From Paenibacillus sp. A3 (GTDB taxonomy: Bacteria > Bacillota > Bacilli > Paenibacillales > NBRC-103111), in NCBI RefSeq assembly GCF_001399685.1, contig NZ_JTHN01000040.1, positions 1 to 52,868 of the forward strand: a stretch of 52,868 nucleotides of DNA, read 5' to 3'. Shown here piece by piece: positions 8,688-17,154 of the stretch. The notes beneath the pieces were generated by a model. It saw nothing but the letters and a program-made list of their open reading frames with translations, made no database searches and was not told the DNA's origin. Position 1 is the first letter of the stretch; every line of letters starts with the position of its first letter. The position numbers were made by a program, and so were the translations under genes.

Positions 8688-8913
8688 TTAATACCCCATT
8701 TCCGTTAATATTTTTGATAACGACGTTCGCCGATCATCTCATCGTCGTCGCTCAGAGCTTGGCTGAAATATTGACCTTTCCTCTATCGTTCCACTGGGCC
8801 AATCCCAAAGAAAAACCTTTCGTATCTGTGTTCCCGGCGAATCGGCCGTCAACCTGCTCATAGTTTTCCGATACAACAACAGGCGTATGCTTCAAAGTAG
8901 TGGGTATTTCCAT
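8688..8913 (-). pseudogene. DUF6530-like protein, internally deleted copy
   Basis: The first 50 or so codons (from ATG 8913, with GAGGAGGGG upstream) parallel the intact gene at 6381-6860, and the last part matches its 3' end. The middle is missing: the join corresponds to loss of 247 bases between two short direct repeats, TTCTGCCAA and TTCAGCCAA, present in the intact copy. The loss shifts the frame, giving TGA soon after the join. A further 8-base deletion is seen near the 3' end. The remnant ends two bases before the MFS start. Confidence 0.85.
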
Positions 8914-8956
8914 TTTACCCCTCCTCTTTTATTTTACTGATTTACTTAATTTATGA

Positions 8957-8973
8957 TTTAGTAATTTACTAAA
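8957..8973. promoter_or_regulatory. Candidate operator palindrome upstream of the MFS unit
   Basis: TTTAGTA-att-TACTAAA is a perfect 7-3-7 inverted repeat about 45 bases before the ATG of the decayed DUF6530-like copy. It is therefore in the leader of the MFS transcription unit, as expected for a TetR- or MarR-type repressor of an efflux gene. No such regulator gene is adjacent. Confidence 0.45.
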
Positions 8974-9069
8974 TTACTGACTCAGTGTATCTTGGATTTT
9001 ATCGTTAGTCAACCCTTTTTTGACGCCTGCCGAATAAAAGCAAATACGTTCAGTAAGCTAGGGGGAATT

Positions 9070-9255
9070 ATGCTCGACAACAAAAAAATAGAAGAATCAA
9101 CGCAAATAGCGTTGTTTGCGGAGCTTGATGGCGGCAGCACATCGACGATTCGCAATCACCGCTTTACGCTGCGCGAAAAGAAGAAGCAGGCGAAACTGTT
9201 TCTTGCGATCATGGAGCTGTCGCAACCGAAGGCCGAGCCGCCGGATCGGGCTTAA
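9070..9255 (+). CDS. Small hypothetical protein
   Basis: Sixty-one codons starting MLDNKKIEESTQ, with the strong site TAGGGGGAATT directly before ATG 9070. The protein has a mixed N-terminal half and a basic, probably helical stretch LREKKKQAKLFLAI. No signal peptide, membrane segment or recognisable family. It is transcribed away from the MFS unit and ends before the bidirectional terminator at 9354. The ribosome binding site is the main support for it being real. Confidence 0.5.
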   Translation: MLDNKKIEESTQIALFAELDGGSTSTIRNHRFTLREKKKQAKLFLAIMELSQPKAEPPDRA

Positions 9256-9353
9256 CTTTGTGACGACAATGCAACGACATCAGGGGGGCGGGGCGCAGGT
9301 ATCTGTCGGGAATGTGTTCTTGTCATCCGACATTGGAGAAATCCGGAGAAAAA

Positions 9354-9402
9354 TAAAAAACGGCCCTTGCCGCTGAATGCGAACAAGAGCCGTTTTTTTT
9401 TT
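9354..9402. terminator. Bidirectional intrinsic terminator
   Basis: aaaaaacggc...gccgttttttttt with an extended imperfect stem (9354-9369 with 9384-9402). T-rich on both strands, it can end the small + strand gene and the oligopeptide operon on -. Confidence 0.85.
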
Positions 9403-9438
9403 GCATTTCCACGAAATGAAAATCGTCTCGCCTGCAAA

Positions 9439-10344
9439 TTACCCTTTTGGATCGAACGCTTCCTTTGCGCCTTCTCCGATAAAATTAATGGCCAGAATCG
9501 TAGAAGTAATCACGACGGCGGACGGAAGCCAGACCCACCATTGGTTTTTGATCACTTGGGGCGATATCGCATCCGACATCATATTTCCCCAGCTTGGCAC
9601 ATTGGCCGGCACGCCGAAGCCAAGGAAGCTAAGCCCCGTCTCTACGCCGATCATAACGGCCATGACGACGATCGCCTGTACGATAATGGTGGAGGCCACA
9701 TTGGGCAGCAAATGCTTGACGATCACCTGGAACGGCTTGCAGCCGATCGCGACGGCGCTCATGATATACTCGTTCTCTTTCTCCGCCAACACCTTGCTTC
9801 GGACAAGGCGGGCGATCCCGCCCCAGCCAAGCACACTGATGACGACAATCAGCACCAGGATGCCCGAGTCCGCAATAACCGTTTTCAGGACGATGACAAA
9901 AATAAGAAACGGGAAAATCATAATAAAATCGGTGAAGCGCATTAGCATGTTATCGATCTTGCCTCCAAAATAGCCGGCGACCGAACCGATGGTCACCCCG
10001 ATAAACGTCACCAAAAAGCTGATACTTACGGCAATCATCAGCGTCGTGCGCCCGCCGTACAGCAATCTTGCGATAATGTCGCGCCCGCCCTTGTCCGTTC
10101 CCAACAGATGCTCCGCCGACGGAGGCTTATGGATGAGACGCAGGTTGATTTTAACAGGGTCATAAGACGTCAGCAGCGGTGCCAGAGCGCACAGGAGCGC
10201 AATGAGGACCAGAAACGCGAGGCTGGCGATCGCCAGCTTGTTGTGAAAAAAGCGGCTCCAGCCCGTCACCCATGGAGAGGCGCTTCGTTTTTTGCCGATG
10301 GGCATCGTTTGATTCAACGGCTTCGTCGCGGTATTCATAGCCAT
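9439..10344 (-). CDS. Peptide ABC transporter permease (DppC/OppC family)
   Basis: A 301-residue inner-membrane subunit with the OppC/DppC plan: a cytoplasmic N-terminus with a first membrane helix (about 35-55), then the core permease domain with about five more helices and the coupling segment VGCKPFQVIVKHLLPN-like (here AIGCKPFQVIVKHLLP). Segments such as LLGTDKGGRDI are typical of the family. Together with the DppB-type protein upstream it forms the channel for imported di- or oligopeptides. GAGGAGGAT precedes the ATG. It is the last gene of the five-gene operon, 12 bases behind the other permease gene, and is followed by a terminator. Confidence 0.93.
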   Translation of the reverse strand: MAMNTATKPLNQTMPIGKKRSASPWVTGWSRFFHNKLAIASLAFLVLIALLCALAPLLTSYDPVKINLRLIHKPPSAEHLLGTDKGGRDIIARLLYGGRTTLMIAVSISFLVTFIGVTIGSVAGYFGGKIDNMLMRFTDFIMIFPFLIFVIVLKTVIADSGILVLIVVISVLGWGGIARLVRSKVLAEKENEYIMSAVAIGCKPFQVIVKHLLPNVASTIIVQAIVVMAVMIGVETGLSFLGFGVPANVPSWGNMMSDAISPQVIKNQWWVWLPSAVVITSTILAINFIGEGAKEAFDPKG

Positions 10345-10356
10345 CCTCCTCTCATG

Positions 10357-11322
10357 CTAGCGAAGCCGGATACGCGGATCGACGTAGCCGTACAGCAAAT
10401 CGGAAACCAAGTTGCCGATCAGCGTCATGACGGACGCGAACATCGTTATCGTCATCACGACGGAATAATCGCGGCTGCTGATCGAGGAGACGAATAACTC
10501 GCCCATTCCCGGATAAACGAACAGCGTCTCGGTAATGACCGCCCCGCCGAACAATCCCCCGATATCGATACCGAGAAACGTAACCATGGGGATCAGCGAA
10601 TTGCGCAGGATGTGCCGGTTGTAAATATGCCGCTCGCTTGTCCCTTTCGCCCGTGCCGTCCTGACGTAATCCTTGCGGCTGCTCTCGATAATGTCATTGC
10701 GCAGAAATTGCGTATAAGCGGCCGTGCCCAAAGAGCCGAGTACGAACGCGGGCAGCAGCGAATTTTTCAATACGTTCAAGTAATACGCAACCGTGCCGTC
10801 GGCCACCCCGACGCTGCGCGATCCGCTGGCGGGCACCCAGCCGAGCTTGATCGCGAAGATGTAGATGCAGACGATTCCGATAATAAAGCTCGGAAGGGCA
10901 TAGACGATGTAGCTGACCGTCTGGATCGAATAATCGATCGGCGTATTCGGACGTCTGCCCGCGATCATCCCGGTCAGGAAAGCGATCGCGTAGGTTATGC
11001 ATATGGCCATCGTGGCCAGGATGGCCGTATTTTGAAGCCGCTGGAAAAACAGGTCGCTCACGGGCATCTTGTGAATGAACGATTGGCCGAAATCGCCCTG
11101 CAGCATGTTGCCGAACCAACGGATGAACTGCTGCGGAATCGGGTCGTTATATCCCAACTGCTGGCGCATTTCGGCAATATATTCCGGCTTCACGTTGGCC
11201 GGATCGATCATCCCCGTCAGGGCGTCCCCCGGCATTAATTTTGCCAGGGTGAACACCACAACGGAGATGAGCAGGAGCAGCGGAATCATGCCCAGTAGTC
11301 TGCGCAACGTATAAGTCAGCAT
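10357..11322 (-). CDS. Peptide ABC transporter permease (DppB/OppB family)
   Basis: A 321-residue permease beginning MLTYTLRRLLGMIPLLLLIS, the characteristic N-terminal helix of DppB/OppB. Later features are the LPSFI segment, ARAKGTSERHI coupling loop (EAA-like) and the C-terminal LVSDLLYGYVDPRIRL, all standard for this family and length. Six membrane helices are expected. It pairs with the downstream OppC-type subunit. GGGAGG lies upstream of the ATG. The gene starts 22 bases after the binding-protein gene. Confidence 0.94.
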   Translation of the reverse strand: MLTYTLRRLLGMIPLLLLISVVVFTLAKLMPGDALTGMIDPANVKPEYIAEMRQQLGYNDPIPQQFIRWFGNMLQGDFGQSFIHKMPVSDLFFQRLQNTAILATMAICITYAIAFLTGMIAGRRPNTPIDYSIQTVSYIVYALPSFIIGIVCIYIFAIKLGWVPASGSRSVGVADGTVAYYLNVLKNSLLPAFVLGSLGTAAYTQFLRNDIIESSRKDYVRTARAKGTSERHIYNRHILRNSLIPMVTFLGIDIGGLFGGAVITETLFVYPGMGELFVSSISSRDYSVVMTITMFASVMTLIGNLVSDLLYGYVDPRIRLR

Positions 11323-11344
11323 AAGCCCAGCCTCCCGGATACGG

Positions 11345-13081
11345 TCATTGCGTGACCCACCACTTATGAACGTCGATTTGATTCGTGAACGAGTTCGCCT
11401 TGACGTTCTGCAGTCGTTTGTTGCTCACCGTCACATCGATCGGAGAATACAGGAACATCATCGGCACTTCTTCATTCACGAGCTTCTGCCACTTGTGATA
11501 CACGTCCTTGCGGTAGTTCTGATCAAAAGCCTTCTCGCTGATCCCTTCGTCAATCAGGCGGTCGGATTCGGCCGAGTTCCAGCGCGGGAAATTCCAGAGC
11601 ACGTTGCTCTTCCATAATGCCTTCGGGTCGGGATCGCTGGCAAGCGACCATGCGCCGGCGAACAGCTCGACAGACGGATCGTCATTCTCGACCACATCGT
11701 AGAAGGCGTTGAACTCTTTCAATGCGCCTCCGTTTAGCTTTACGTCAAGTCCCACATCCTTCCACATCTGCATCATCGTTTGGGCGCGCGGCGCGGCAAC
11801 CTCCGTGCCGGACATGGCGTCGAAGTTAAACGTGAGCTTGTTCCCTTGCGGATCTTCACGCAATCCGTCGCCGTTCGTATCTTTATAACCCGCTTCGTCG
11901 AGCAATTTCTTCGCTTTATCGGGATTGTATTCGTACGGATTCAATTGATCGTCCGGAATCTTCGCCCAGCTTACTCCCGGCATGGGGGCGGAGATCGTCT
12001 TGGACAGACCGTTGGCGAACGCATCGATCAGCGCTTGCCGGTCCAGCGCGTAATACATCGCTTGCCGCAGGCGCTTGTCGGCGAACTTGGATTTCGGGTT
12101 CGCAACAATTTTCTCGGATTTCTTGTCCCACGTCCCCAGCTTGAAGCCGATATAGGCGTAGGAAAGCGCATCTTGTTTATCGATATTGACGTTTTTCAGC
12201 TTTTCAACGTCTTTAAATTGACTGTTCGGCACTTCCATGATGTCGATTTCGCCGTTTTCCAGCAGACTGGTCGCCATATTGCCGGCAACTACCTTGTAGA
12301 TCACGCCGTCGAGCAGCGGCTTGCCTCCCCAATAGTCGTCGAACCGCTCCATCTCGACATACTCGCCCGGCTGAATCTTTTTTACTTTGAACGGCCCGAT
12401 GCCGATCGGCTTTTTGCGGACTTGCTCGGAATTCAGCATATCTTTGACGGCAACACCGGCAAAATACTTTTTCGGCATCGGATACGACCACAGGTTCGAG
12501 ATCGTATTCGGCGCAGCGCTTTTGACGGTAACCGACATCGTATAGTTGTCGATCAGCTTGATGCCGGCAATATCTTTGGCTTTGCCCTCGCGGTAATCCT
12601 CGACGCCGACAACCATCTCCACGTTGCTGTACCGGCTGCCCCCGGCCGCCGTATAGTCTTTGTGGGCAATGGTCTCCAGCGCGAACTTCCAGTCCTCCAT
12701 CGTCAGCTCATCGCCATTGTGCCATTTGACGCCCGGCTTGATCTTGAACGTAAACGTCTTATGATCGTCCGACTCCGTCCATTCGGCAATATTGGGATAC
12801 GTCTTGAGGTCATCGCCGGTTTTGAGCAGGTCGTCCATCATGAACCGCAATATCAAATCGTCGTCCTGACCGCCGTAAAATGCACGGTCAAGCACGCCTT
12901 TGAACGGCTGCGTATAGCCGTACTTTACAATGCCCCCCGGTTTCGGCTCGCTTGTCGCGGCTTTGTTCTCTTCGACCTTTTTCGGCGTATCCGTTCCCTC
13001 CGGCGCTTTATCCGTGCAGCCGGTAAGGGACACAGCAAGAAACAGCAGGGCGGATAAAATCATTGAAGCTTTTTTTTCCAT
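11345..13081 (-). CDS. Peptide-binding lipoprotein of an ABC importer (OppA/DppA, SBP family 5)
   Basis: About 578 residues with a lipoprotein signal peptide ending in the lipobox SLTGC. The mature part has family-5 hallmarks: KPGVKWHNGDELTMEDWKFALE near the N-terminal third and RQAMYYALDRQALIDAFANG in the middle. It captures peptides outside the cell and passes them to the two permeases. Two ATG codons are in frame; the first (13090) is one base from GGAGG, while ATG 13081 is 10 bases from it and is preferred. It lies between the ATPase and permease genes, 24 bases after the former. Confidence 0.93.
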   Translation of the reverse strand: MEKKASMILSALLFLAVSLTGCTDKAPEGTDTPKKVEENKAATSEPKPGGIVKYGYTQPFKGVLDRAFYGGQDDDLILRFMMDDLLKTGDDLKTYPNIAEWTESDDHKTFTFKIKPGVKWHNGDELTMEDWKFALETIAHKDYTAAGGSRYSNVEMVVGVEDYREGKAKDIAGIKLIDNYTMSVTVKSAAPNTISNLWSYPMPKKYFAGVAVKDMLNSEQVRKKPIGIGPFKVKKIQPGEYVEMERFDDYWGGKPLLDGVIYKVVAGNMATSLLENGEIDIMEVPNSQFKDVEKLKNVNIDKQDALSYAYIGFKLGTWDKKSEKIVANPKSKFADKRLRQAMYYALDRQALIDAFANGLSKTISAPMPGVSWAKIPDDQLNPYEYNPDKAKKLLDEAGYKDTNGDGLREDPQGNKLTFNFDAMSGTEVAAPRAQTMMQMWKDVGLDVKLNGGALKEFNAFYDVVENDDPSVELFAGAWSLASDPDPKALWKSNVLWNFPRWNSAESDRLIDEGISEKAFDQNYRKDVYHKWQKLVNEEVPMMFLYSPIDVTVSNKRLQNVKANSFTNQIDVHKWWVTQ

Positions 13082-13105
13082 GGAACGCATCCTCCTTTTA
13101 TGAGA

Positions 13106-14092
13106 TCATTCGTATAAATGACAGGCGACCTCGTGTTGAGGCGCAACCTGTTTAAGCGTGGGCTGCTGTTCCCGGCAAGAGGCAACGGCATAGCGGCAGC
13201 GCGGATGAAAGGCGCAGCCGGCGGGCGGATTGGCCGGACTCGGCACATCGCCTTGCAGCACGATTCGCTCCCGCTTGGCGTTCGGGTCGGGGATCGGCAC
13301 GGCAGACAATAAAGCCTGGGTGTAAGGATGGAGCGGCTGTTGATACAAGCTTTTCTTATCCGTAATCTCGACGAGCCGCCCCAAGTACATGACGCCGATC
13401 CGGTCGCTGATATGCTTCACGACGCTCAGATCGTGAGCGATGAACAGATAGGACAGCCCGAAATCGGCTTGAATGTCCTGCAGCAGGTTCAGCACTTGCG
13501 ATTGAATCGATACATCGAGCGCAGACACGGGTTCGTCGGCGACGACGAGCTTGGGCTTTAACGCTAGCGTTCTCGCGATACTGATCCGCTGCCGCTGCCC
13601 GCCGGAAAACTCATGCGGATATTTGTAATAGGAGTCCTCGGCAAGTCCGACCTTCACGAGCAGCTCGGCGACGCGCTCCTCCAGCTCTTTCCCGGAATGC
13701 GATTCATAATTGCGAATCGGCTCGGAGACGAGATGGCCGACCATCATTTTCGGATTCAGCGAGCTGAACGGGTCTTGGAACACCATTTGCATATCCTTGC
13801 GGATTTGCCGCAGCCTTTCGCCCTTGAGCCGGGTAATATCCTCGCCTTCAAAAAGGATTGTGCCCGCCGTCGGCTCGATGAGACGCATGATCGCGCGGCC
13901 GGTTGTCGATTTACCGCAGCCGGATTCTCCCACAAGTCCGACGGTTTCGCCCCGCCGCATCGTGAGCGAGAAGTCGTTCACCGCCTGAATCGAGCCGACC
14001 TGCCTCCGAAAGAGCCCGCCGTGAATCGGATAATGCTTTTTCAAATTGAGAACTTGCAGCAGTGGGCGGTCATCAGCGGTCACGTCAATCAT
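13106..14092 (-). CDS. Peptide ABC transporter ATPase (DppF/OppF family)
   Basis: A 328-residue ATPase with Walker [12 protein letters not shown]-loop [14 protein letters not shown] signature [15 protein letters not shown], Walker [14 protein letters not shown] and the OppF-type C-terminus containing GCAFHPRC followed by CREQQPTL, a cysteine-bearing segment often seen in these ATPases. It works as a heterodimer with the DppD-type ATPase. The start ATG 14092 overlaps the upstream stop as ATGA and has GAGGAGG in front, so a longer frame beginning at 14197 is rejected. Translational coupling to dppD is clear. Confidence 0.94.
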   Translation of the reverse strand: MIDVTADDRPLLQVLNLKKHYPIHGGLFRRQVGSIQAVNDFSLTMRRGETVGLVGESGCGKSTTGRAIMRLIEPTAGTILFEGEDITRLKGERLRQIRKDMQMVFQDPFSSLNPKMMVGHLVSEPIRNYESHSGKELEERVAELLVKVGLAEDSYYKYPHEFSGGQRQRISIARTLALKPKLVVADEPVSALDVSIQSQVLNLLQDIQADFGLSYLFIAHDLSVVKHISDRIGVMYLGRLVEITDKKSLYQQPLHPYTQALLSAVPIPDPNAKRERIVLQGDVPSPANPPAGCAFHPRCRYAVASCREQQPTLKQVAPQHEVACHLYE

Positions 14093-15105
14093 ACGGTTTC
14101 CTCCTCTCTGGCTGTAGGCACACACGCTGAAAAGTTCAGACAGCGAACGTAATGGCCGCCGCCTACATTGGCGAGCTGCGGCGTCAGCCTCCGGCAATCG
14201 TCGCTGGTGCTCGGACAGCGTCCGGCAAACCGGCAGCCGGTGCGGGGCATATGGACAAGCGACGGGACGATGCCGCTAATCGATTTCAATCGTTCCTGCT
14301 CCTCGTCAAGACGGGGGAGCGATTGCAGAAGCAGCTGCAAATACGGATGCTTGGGCTCGTAGAAAATTTGCGTGACATGCCCTTGTTCCACGATTTGACC
14401 GGCGTACATGACAGCGACCGTATCGGCCATCTCGGCGACAACGCCGAGGTCGTGCGTGATCAAAATCATGGACATGCCCCTCTGCTGCTGAATATCTTTA
14501 AGCAGCTCAATAATTTGCGCTTGGATCGTGACGTCCAGAGCGGTCGTCGGCTCGTCGGCGATCAGCAGCTTCGGGTTGCAAGCGATCGCCATCGCTATCA
14601 TGACGCGCTGACGCATGCCGCCCGATAGCTGATGCGGATATTCGCCGACAATGCGCTCGGCATGAGGGATGCCGACGGACTTAAGCAATTCGATGATGCG
14701 TCTGCGTTTTTCTTTCTTGCTCATGACAAGATGATTCCCCAGTACTTCCTCGATTTGATACCCGATGGTAAATACCGGATTAAGCGCGGTCATCGGCTCT
14801 TGAAACACCATTCCGATATCGCTGCCCCGCAGCTTCAGCAGCTCGTTCTCGGATAAATTCATCAGGTTGCTGCCGTCAAACCATATTTCCCCGCTATCCA
14901 TCCGGCTTATTTTTTTGGGCAGCAATTTCATGATGGATAAGGACATGACGGATTTGCCGCAGCCGGATTCCCCGACGATGCCGAGCACCTGCCCGGGCAA
15001 CAAGCGGAGAGACACATCGTCGACTGCGCGATAATAATTCCCTTCAATGGAAAATCCCGCACTCAAATGACGGATGTCAAGCAAGGCGCTCGACGGATTG
15101 TTCAT
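14089..15105 (-). CDS. Peptide ABC transporter ATPase (DppD/OppD family)
   Basis: A 338-residue ATPase: Walker [29 protein letters not shown], signature [15 protein letters not shown], Walker [16 protein letters not shown]-loop [15 protein letters not shown] and the C-terminal cysteine segment with RCPSTSDDC. It is the first gene of the operon, so the order is DppD-DppF-binding protein-DppB-DppC, a frequent layout in Paenibacillaceae. A hydrophilic N-terminus with no signal places it on the inner face of the membrane. AGGTGATCC is upstream of the ATG. Confidence 0.94.
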   Translation of the reverse strand: MNNPSSALLDIRHLSAGFSIEGNYYRAVDDVSLRLLPGQVLGIVGESGCGKSVMSLSIMKLLPKKISRMDSGEIWFDGSNLMNLSENELLKLRGSDIGMVFQEPMTALNPVFTIGYQIEEVLGNHLVMSKKEKRRRIIELLKSVGIPHAERIVGEYPHQLSGGMRQRVMIAMAIACNPKLLIADEPTTALDVTIQAQIIELLKDIQQQRGMSMILITHDLGVVAEMADTVAVMYAGQIVEQGHVTQIFYEPKHPYLQLLLQSLPRLDEEQERLKSISGIVPSLVHMPRTGCRFAGRCPSTSDDCRRLTPQLANVGGGHYVRCLNFSACVPTAREEETV

Positions 15106-15141
15106 AGGATCACCTCGAGAAGTTTGCCGATTTGCAGTGGT

Positions 15142-15158
15142 TTGGAAAACGCTTCCAA
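15142..15158. promoter_or_regulatory. Inverted repeat in the leader of the peptide importer operon
   Basis: TTGGAA-N5-TTCCAA lies 37 bases upstream of the first ATG. It resembles a LacI-family or catabolite-responsive operator but carries one base too many at its centre to match the usual cre consensus. Site and function are tentative. Confidence 0.35.
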
Positions 15159-15522
15159 CACTATGGCTGCCAGATTAAATTTTTAAGACCAATCGAATGC
15201 TTATGTACTAGACTCAGGCGTTTTGAATAGTGGAAAGGGGATCGTCCCTGGATCATGGCGTCGTATGGACGATCGTGATAGGTATGAGATTCGTGAGGTC
15301 ACCAAATCCGATGGTGTATGATGTGGAAGTTGTCGCAGGTAGGTATTAAACCGTTGGCGAAAAATTGCGACAATTAAAAGCAATGACATTACTACACATT
15401 TTACATACACTCCCTTTTTTTGTCACCCCCCTTTTTTTGTTCGCATGGATTGTTGAATTTTATCGATGGCATGTTCTTTTTATGACGGATAAATATAACA
15501 TCGTATGTTATCTATTGACACG
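15159..15522. other. Intergenic stretch without a supported gene
   Basis: No convincing frame on either strand. It contains an 8-bp hairpin (gatcgtcc/ggacgatc, about 15239-15282) and an AT-rich segment with runs of T near 15410-15440. It probably holds the promoter of the peptide importer operon, which I could not place with confidence. Confidence 0.4.
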
Positions 15523-15553
15523 CAAAAAGACCGCAAGGCTGTGCCTGCGGTCT
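15523..15553 (-). terminator. Intrinsic terminator of the VOC protein gene
   Basis: On the minus strand gaccgcaggc pairs with gccttgcggtc and is followed by TTTTTGCG. It lies about 45 bases after the stop of the VOC/PhnB-like gene. Confidence 0.85.
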
Positions 15554-15597
15554 GTATCATCCTTGTATGGGGCATATGCGAACAGCTAATGAGAGTG

Positions 15598-16008
15598 TTA
15601 GGCTTGGCTTGTTTGGGCTTCGTTGGTGATCATCCAGATCACGCCGTACTTATCTTCGATCTGGCCGAACAGGCTGCCCCAGAATGCCGGCTCCAGCGGG
15701 TGCTTTACAGTGCCGTCTTCCCCAAGCTTGGTGAATGCCTCGCGGGCTTCGGCTTCCGTAGGGAACTCCAAACTCAGTTGAAGGCCGTTCCCCCGGTTAA
15801 GCGGCGCATAGACGGAATCGCTCATAAAGAAGTTAATCCCGCCGGCCACCAAACTCATGTGCAGCACTTTGTCTTTCACCGCTTCGCTTGCATCCGGAAG
15901 CTGTCCATGCGTCATTACGGACAGAATCTCTCCGCCGAGCGCGTTGATGTAGAAATCCGCTTGAGCTCTTGCATCCTCCGAGACCAGATAAGGCGTAAGC
16001 TTTGCCAT
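15598..16008 (-). CDS. VOC-superfamily protein, PhnB/YjdN-like
   Basis: A 136-residue single-domain protein of the vicinal oxygen chelate fold. It starts MAKLTPYLVSEDARAQADFY, followed by ALGGEI and MSDSV, and ends near WGSLFGQIEDKYGVIWMI, the pattern of PhnB-like proteins whose last strand reads FGxxxDxFGVxWxI. These are small soluble homologues of glyoxalase and demethylmenaquinone-methyltransferase-like proteins; the reaction is unknown. AAAGGA is nine bases before ATG 16008, preferred over ATG 16026, which overlaps that site. Monocistronic, divergent from the AraC regulator. Confidence 0.88.
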   Translation of the reverse strand: MAKLTPYLVSEDARAQADFYINALGGEILSVMTHGQLPDASEAVKDKVLHMSLVAGGINFFMSDSVYAPLNRGNGLQLSLEFPTEAEAREAFTKLGEDGTVKHPLEPAFWGSLFGQIEDKYGVIWMITNEAQTSQA

Positions 16009-16277
16009 TCCATAACATCCTTTCATCCGTTGGTTTTGTCGATTTCATCCTGAGTATAGCATTCTGCTGGACTTCCGGTTTCTTACGGATTGCTGTTTTG
16101 GCGAGAAATTCATTTCTTGAATCTAACATATTATGTAACTTTCGAGGCGTAAAAGAGGATATAAATTGAAATTTGCTGTTCCATGCCTATAAAAATTATG
16201 ATAATATGAAAGCGAACGTTTGTTCCGTTAATTGGAAGCGTTTGACTAGAGGAACGTGATTGGAAGGAAGTGAAGGA

Positions 16278-17075
16278 ATGGCGACCGACAAGTATCCGGA
16301 GATTGACGCGGTGATCGCCTATATTCATCGGAATATTTATGATCCGCTGCCGCTCGCCCGCTTGGCTGCTTATGCAGGCTACAGTCCGTTTCATTTCACG
16401 CGCATTTTCAAGGAAAGGATCGGCCTCCCGCCGTTATATTATGTTTCTTCCCTCCGTCTGCAAAAGGCAAAAGATTTGCTGCTGCGTACGAATCTCAGCA
16501 TTCGCGATATCGGACTGGAGATCGGGCAGCAGAGTCTGGGAACCTTCACAACGAGGTTTACCGAACGAGTCGGCGTGACGCCGTCCGACTTCCGCAACTC
16601 GACGCCTCAGGCGGACAGCCATTTCCGGACGTTGCAGCAGCTCAGCGATTGGACGTCGGGGCGTCCTGTTTTCGATCACTATGCCAGAATCGAAGGGACC
16701 GTGCAGGCGGAGATCCCTTTCGAAGGCGTTATTCTGATCGGCTTGTTTCCGAAGCCGATTCCCGAAGGAATTCCGCTGCACGGCACGCTGCTCTCCTCGC
16801 TAGGGGAATTTTGCTTTACGGGCGTGAAACCGGGCACCTATTACCTTATGGCCACATCGGTCTCCTGGGGGATGCAGGCGGTGGACTTTTTGCTCCCGCA
16901 TAACACCTTGCGCACCCGTTCAAGGGAGCCGATCGTCGTCCAACCGTATTCCTCCGTTCCTTATCAGCAAGTGATGCTTCATGTCCCCCGGCTGGACGAT
17001 CCGCCCATCCTCATTTCTTTGCCCTTGTTGATGAACAGGTTCCTGAGCGAGCGGCTGCAAACGAGCTACCGCTAA
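16278..17075 (+). CDS. AraC-family transcriptional regulator with N-terminal HTH
   Basis: About 265 residues. The DNA-binding domain comes first (residues 5-105): IDAVIAYIHRNIYDPLPLARLAAYAGYS, HFTRIFKERIG, and the second helix-turn-helix ending RFTERVGVTPSDFR. A C-terminal domain of about 150 residues follows, probably ligand binding; I do not see a clear GyrI-like signature in it. This order is less common than C-terminal HTH. ATG 16278 with AAGGAAG upstream is preferred over an in-frame TTG at 16260. The divergent VOC gene, about 270 bases away, is a plausible target (inference). Confidence 0.88.
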   Translation: MATDKYPEIDAVIAYIHRNIYDPLPLARLAAYAGYSPFHFTRIFKERIGLPPLYYVSSLRLQKAKDLLLRTNLSIRDIGLEIGQQSLGTFTTRFTERVGVTPSDFRNSTPQADSHFRTLQQLSDWTSGRPVFDHYARIEGTVQAEIPFEGVILIGLFPKPIPEGIPLHGTLLSSLGEFCFTGVKPGTYYLMATSVSWGMQAVDFLLPHNTLRTRSREPIVVQPYSSVPYQQVMLHVPRLDDPPILISLPLLMNRFLSERLQTSYR

Positions 17076-17081
17076 GCGGAA

Positions 17082-17117
17082 AAGGCTCTATCCGTTAATG
17101 GAGCCGGATAGAGCCTT
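17082..17117. terminator. Bidirectional terminator between convergent genes
   Basis: Perfect 13-bp arms aaggctctatccg (17082-17094) and cggatagagcctt (17105-17117). The minus strand continues with tttt, ending the stalk/MORN gene; the AraC gene ends just before it on +. Confidence 0.8.
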
Positions 17118-17154
17118 GATCGCCTCCTGACAGAGACGGCCTCTTGGAACAGCC

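Noticed and set aside
15142-15158. A catabolite-responsive element upstream of the peptide importer
   Set aside because: The arms fit but the centre has one extra base compared with the cre consensus; kept only as a tentative inverted repeat.
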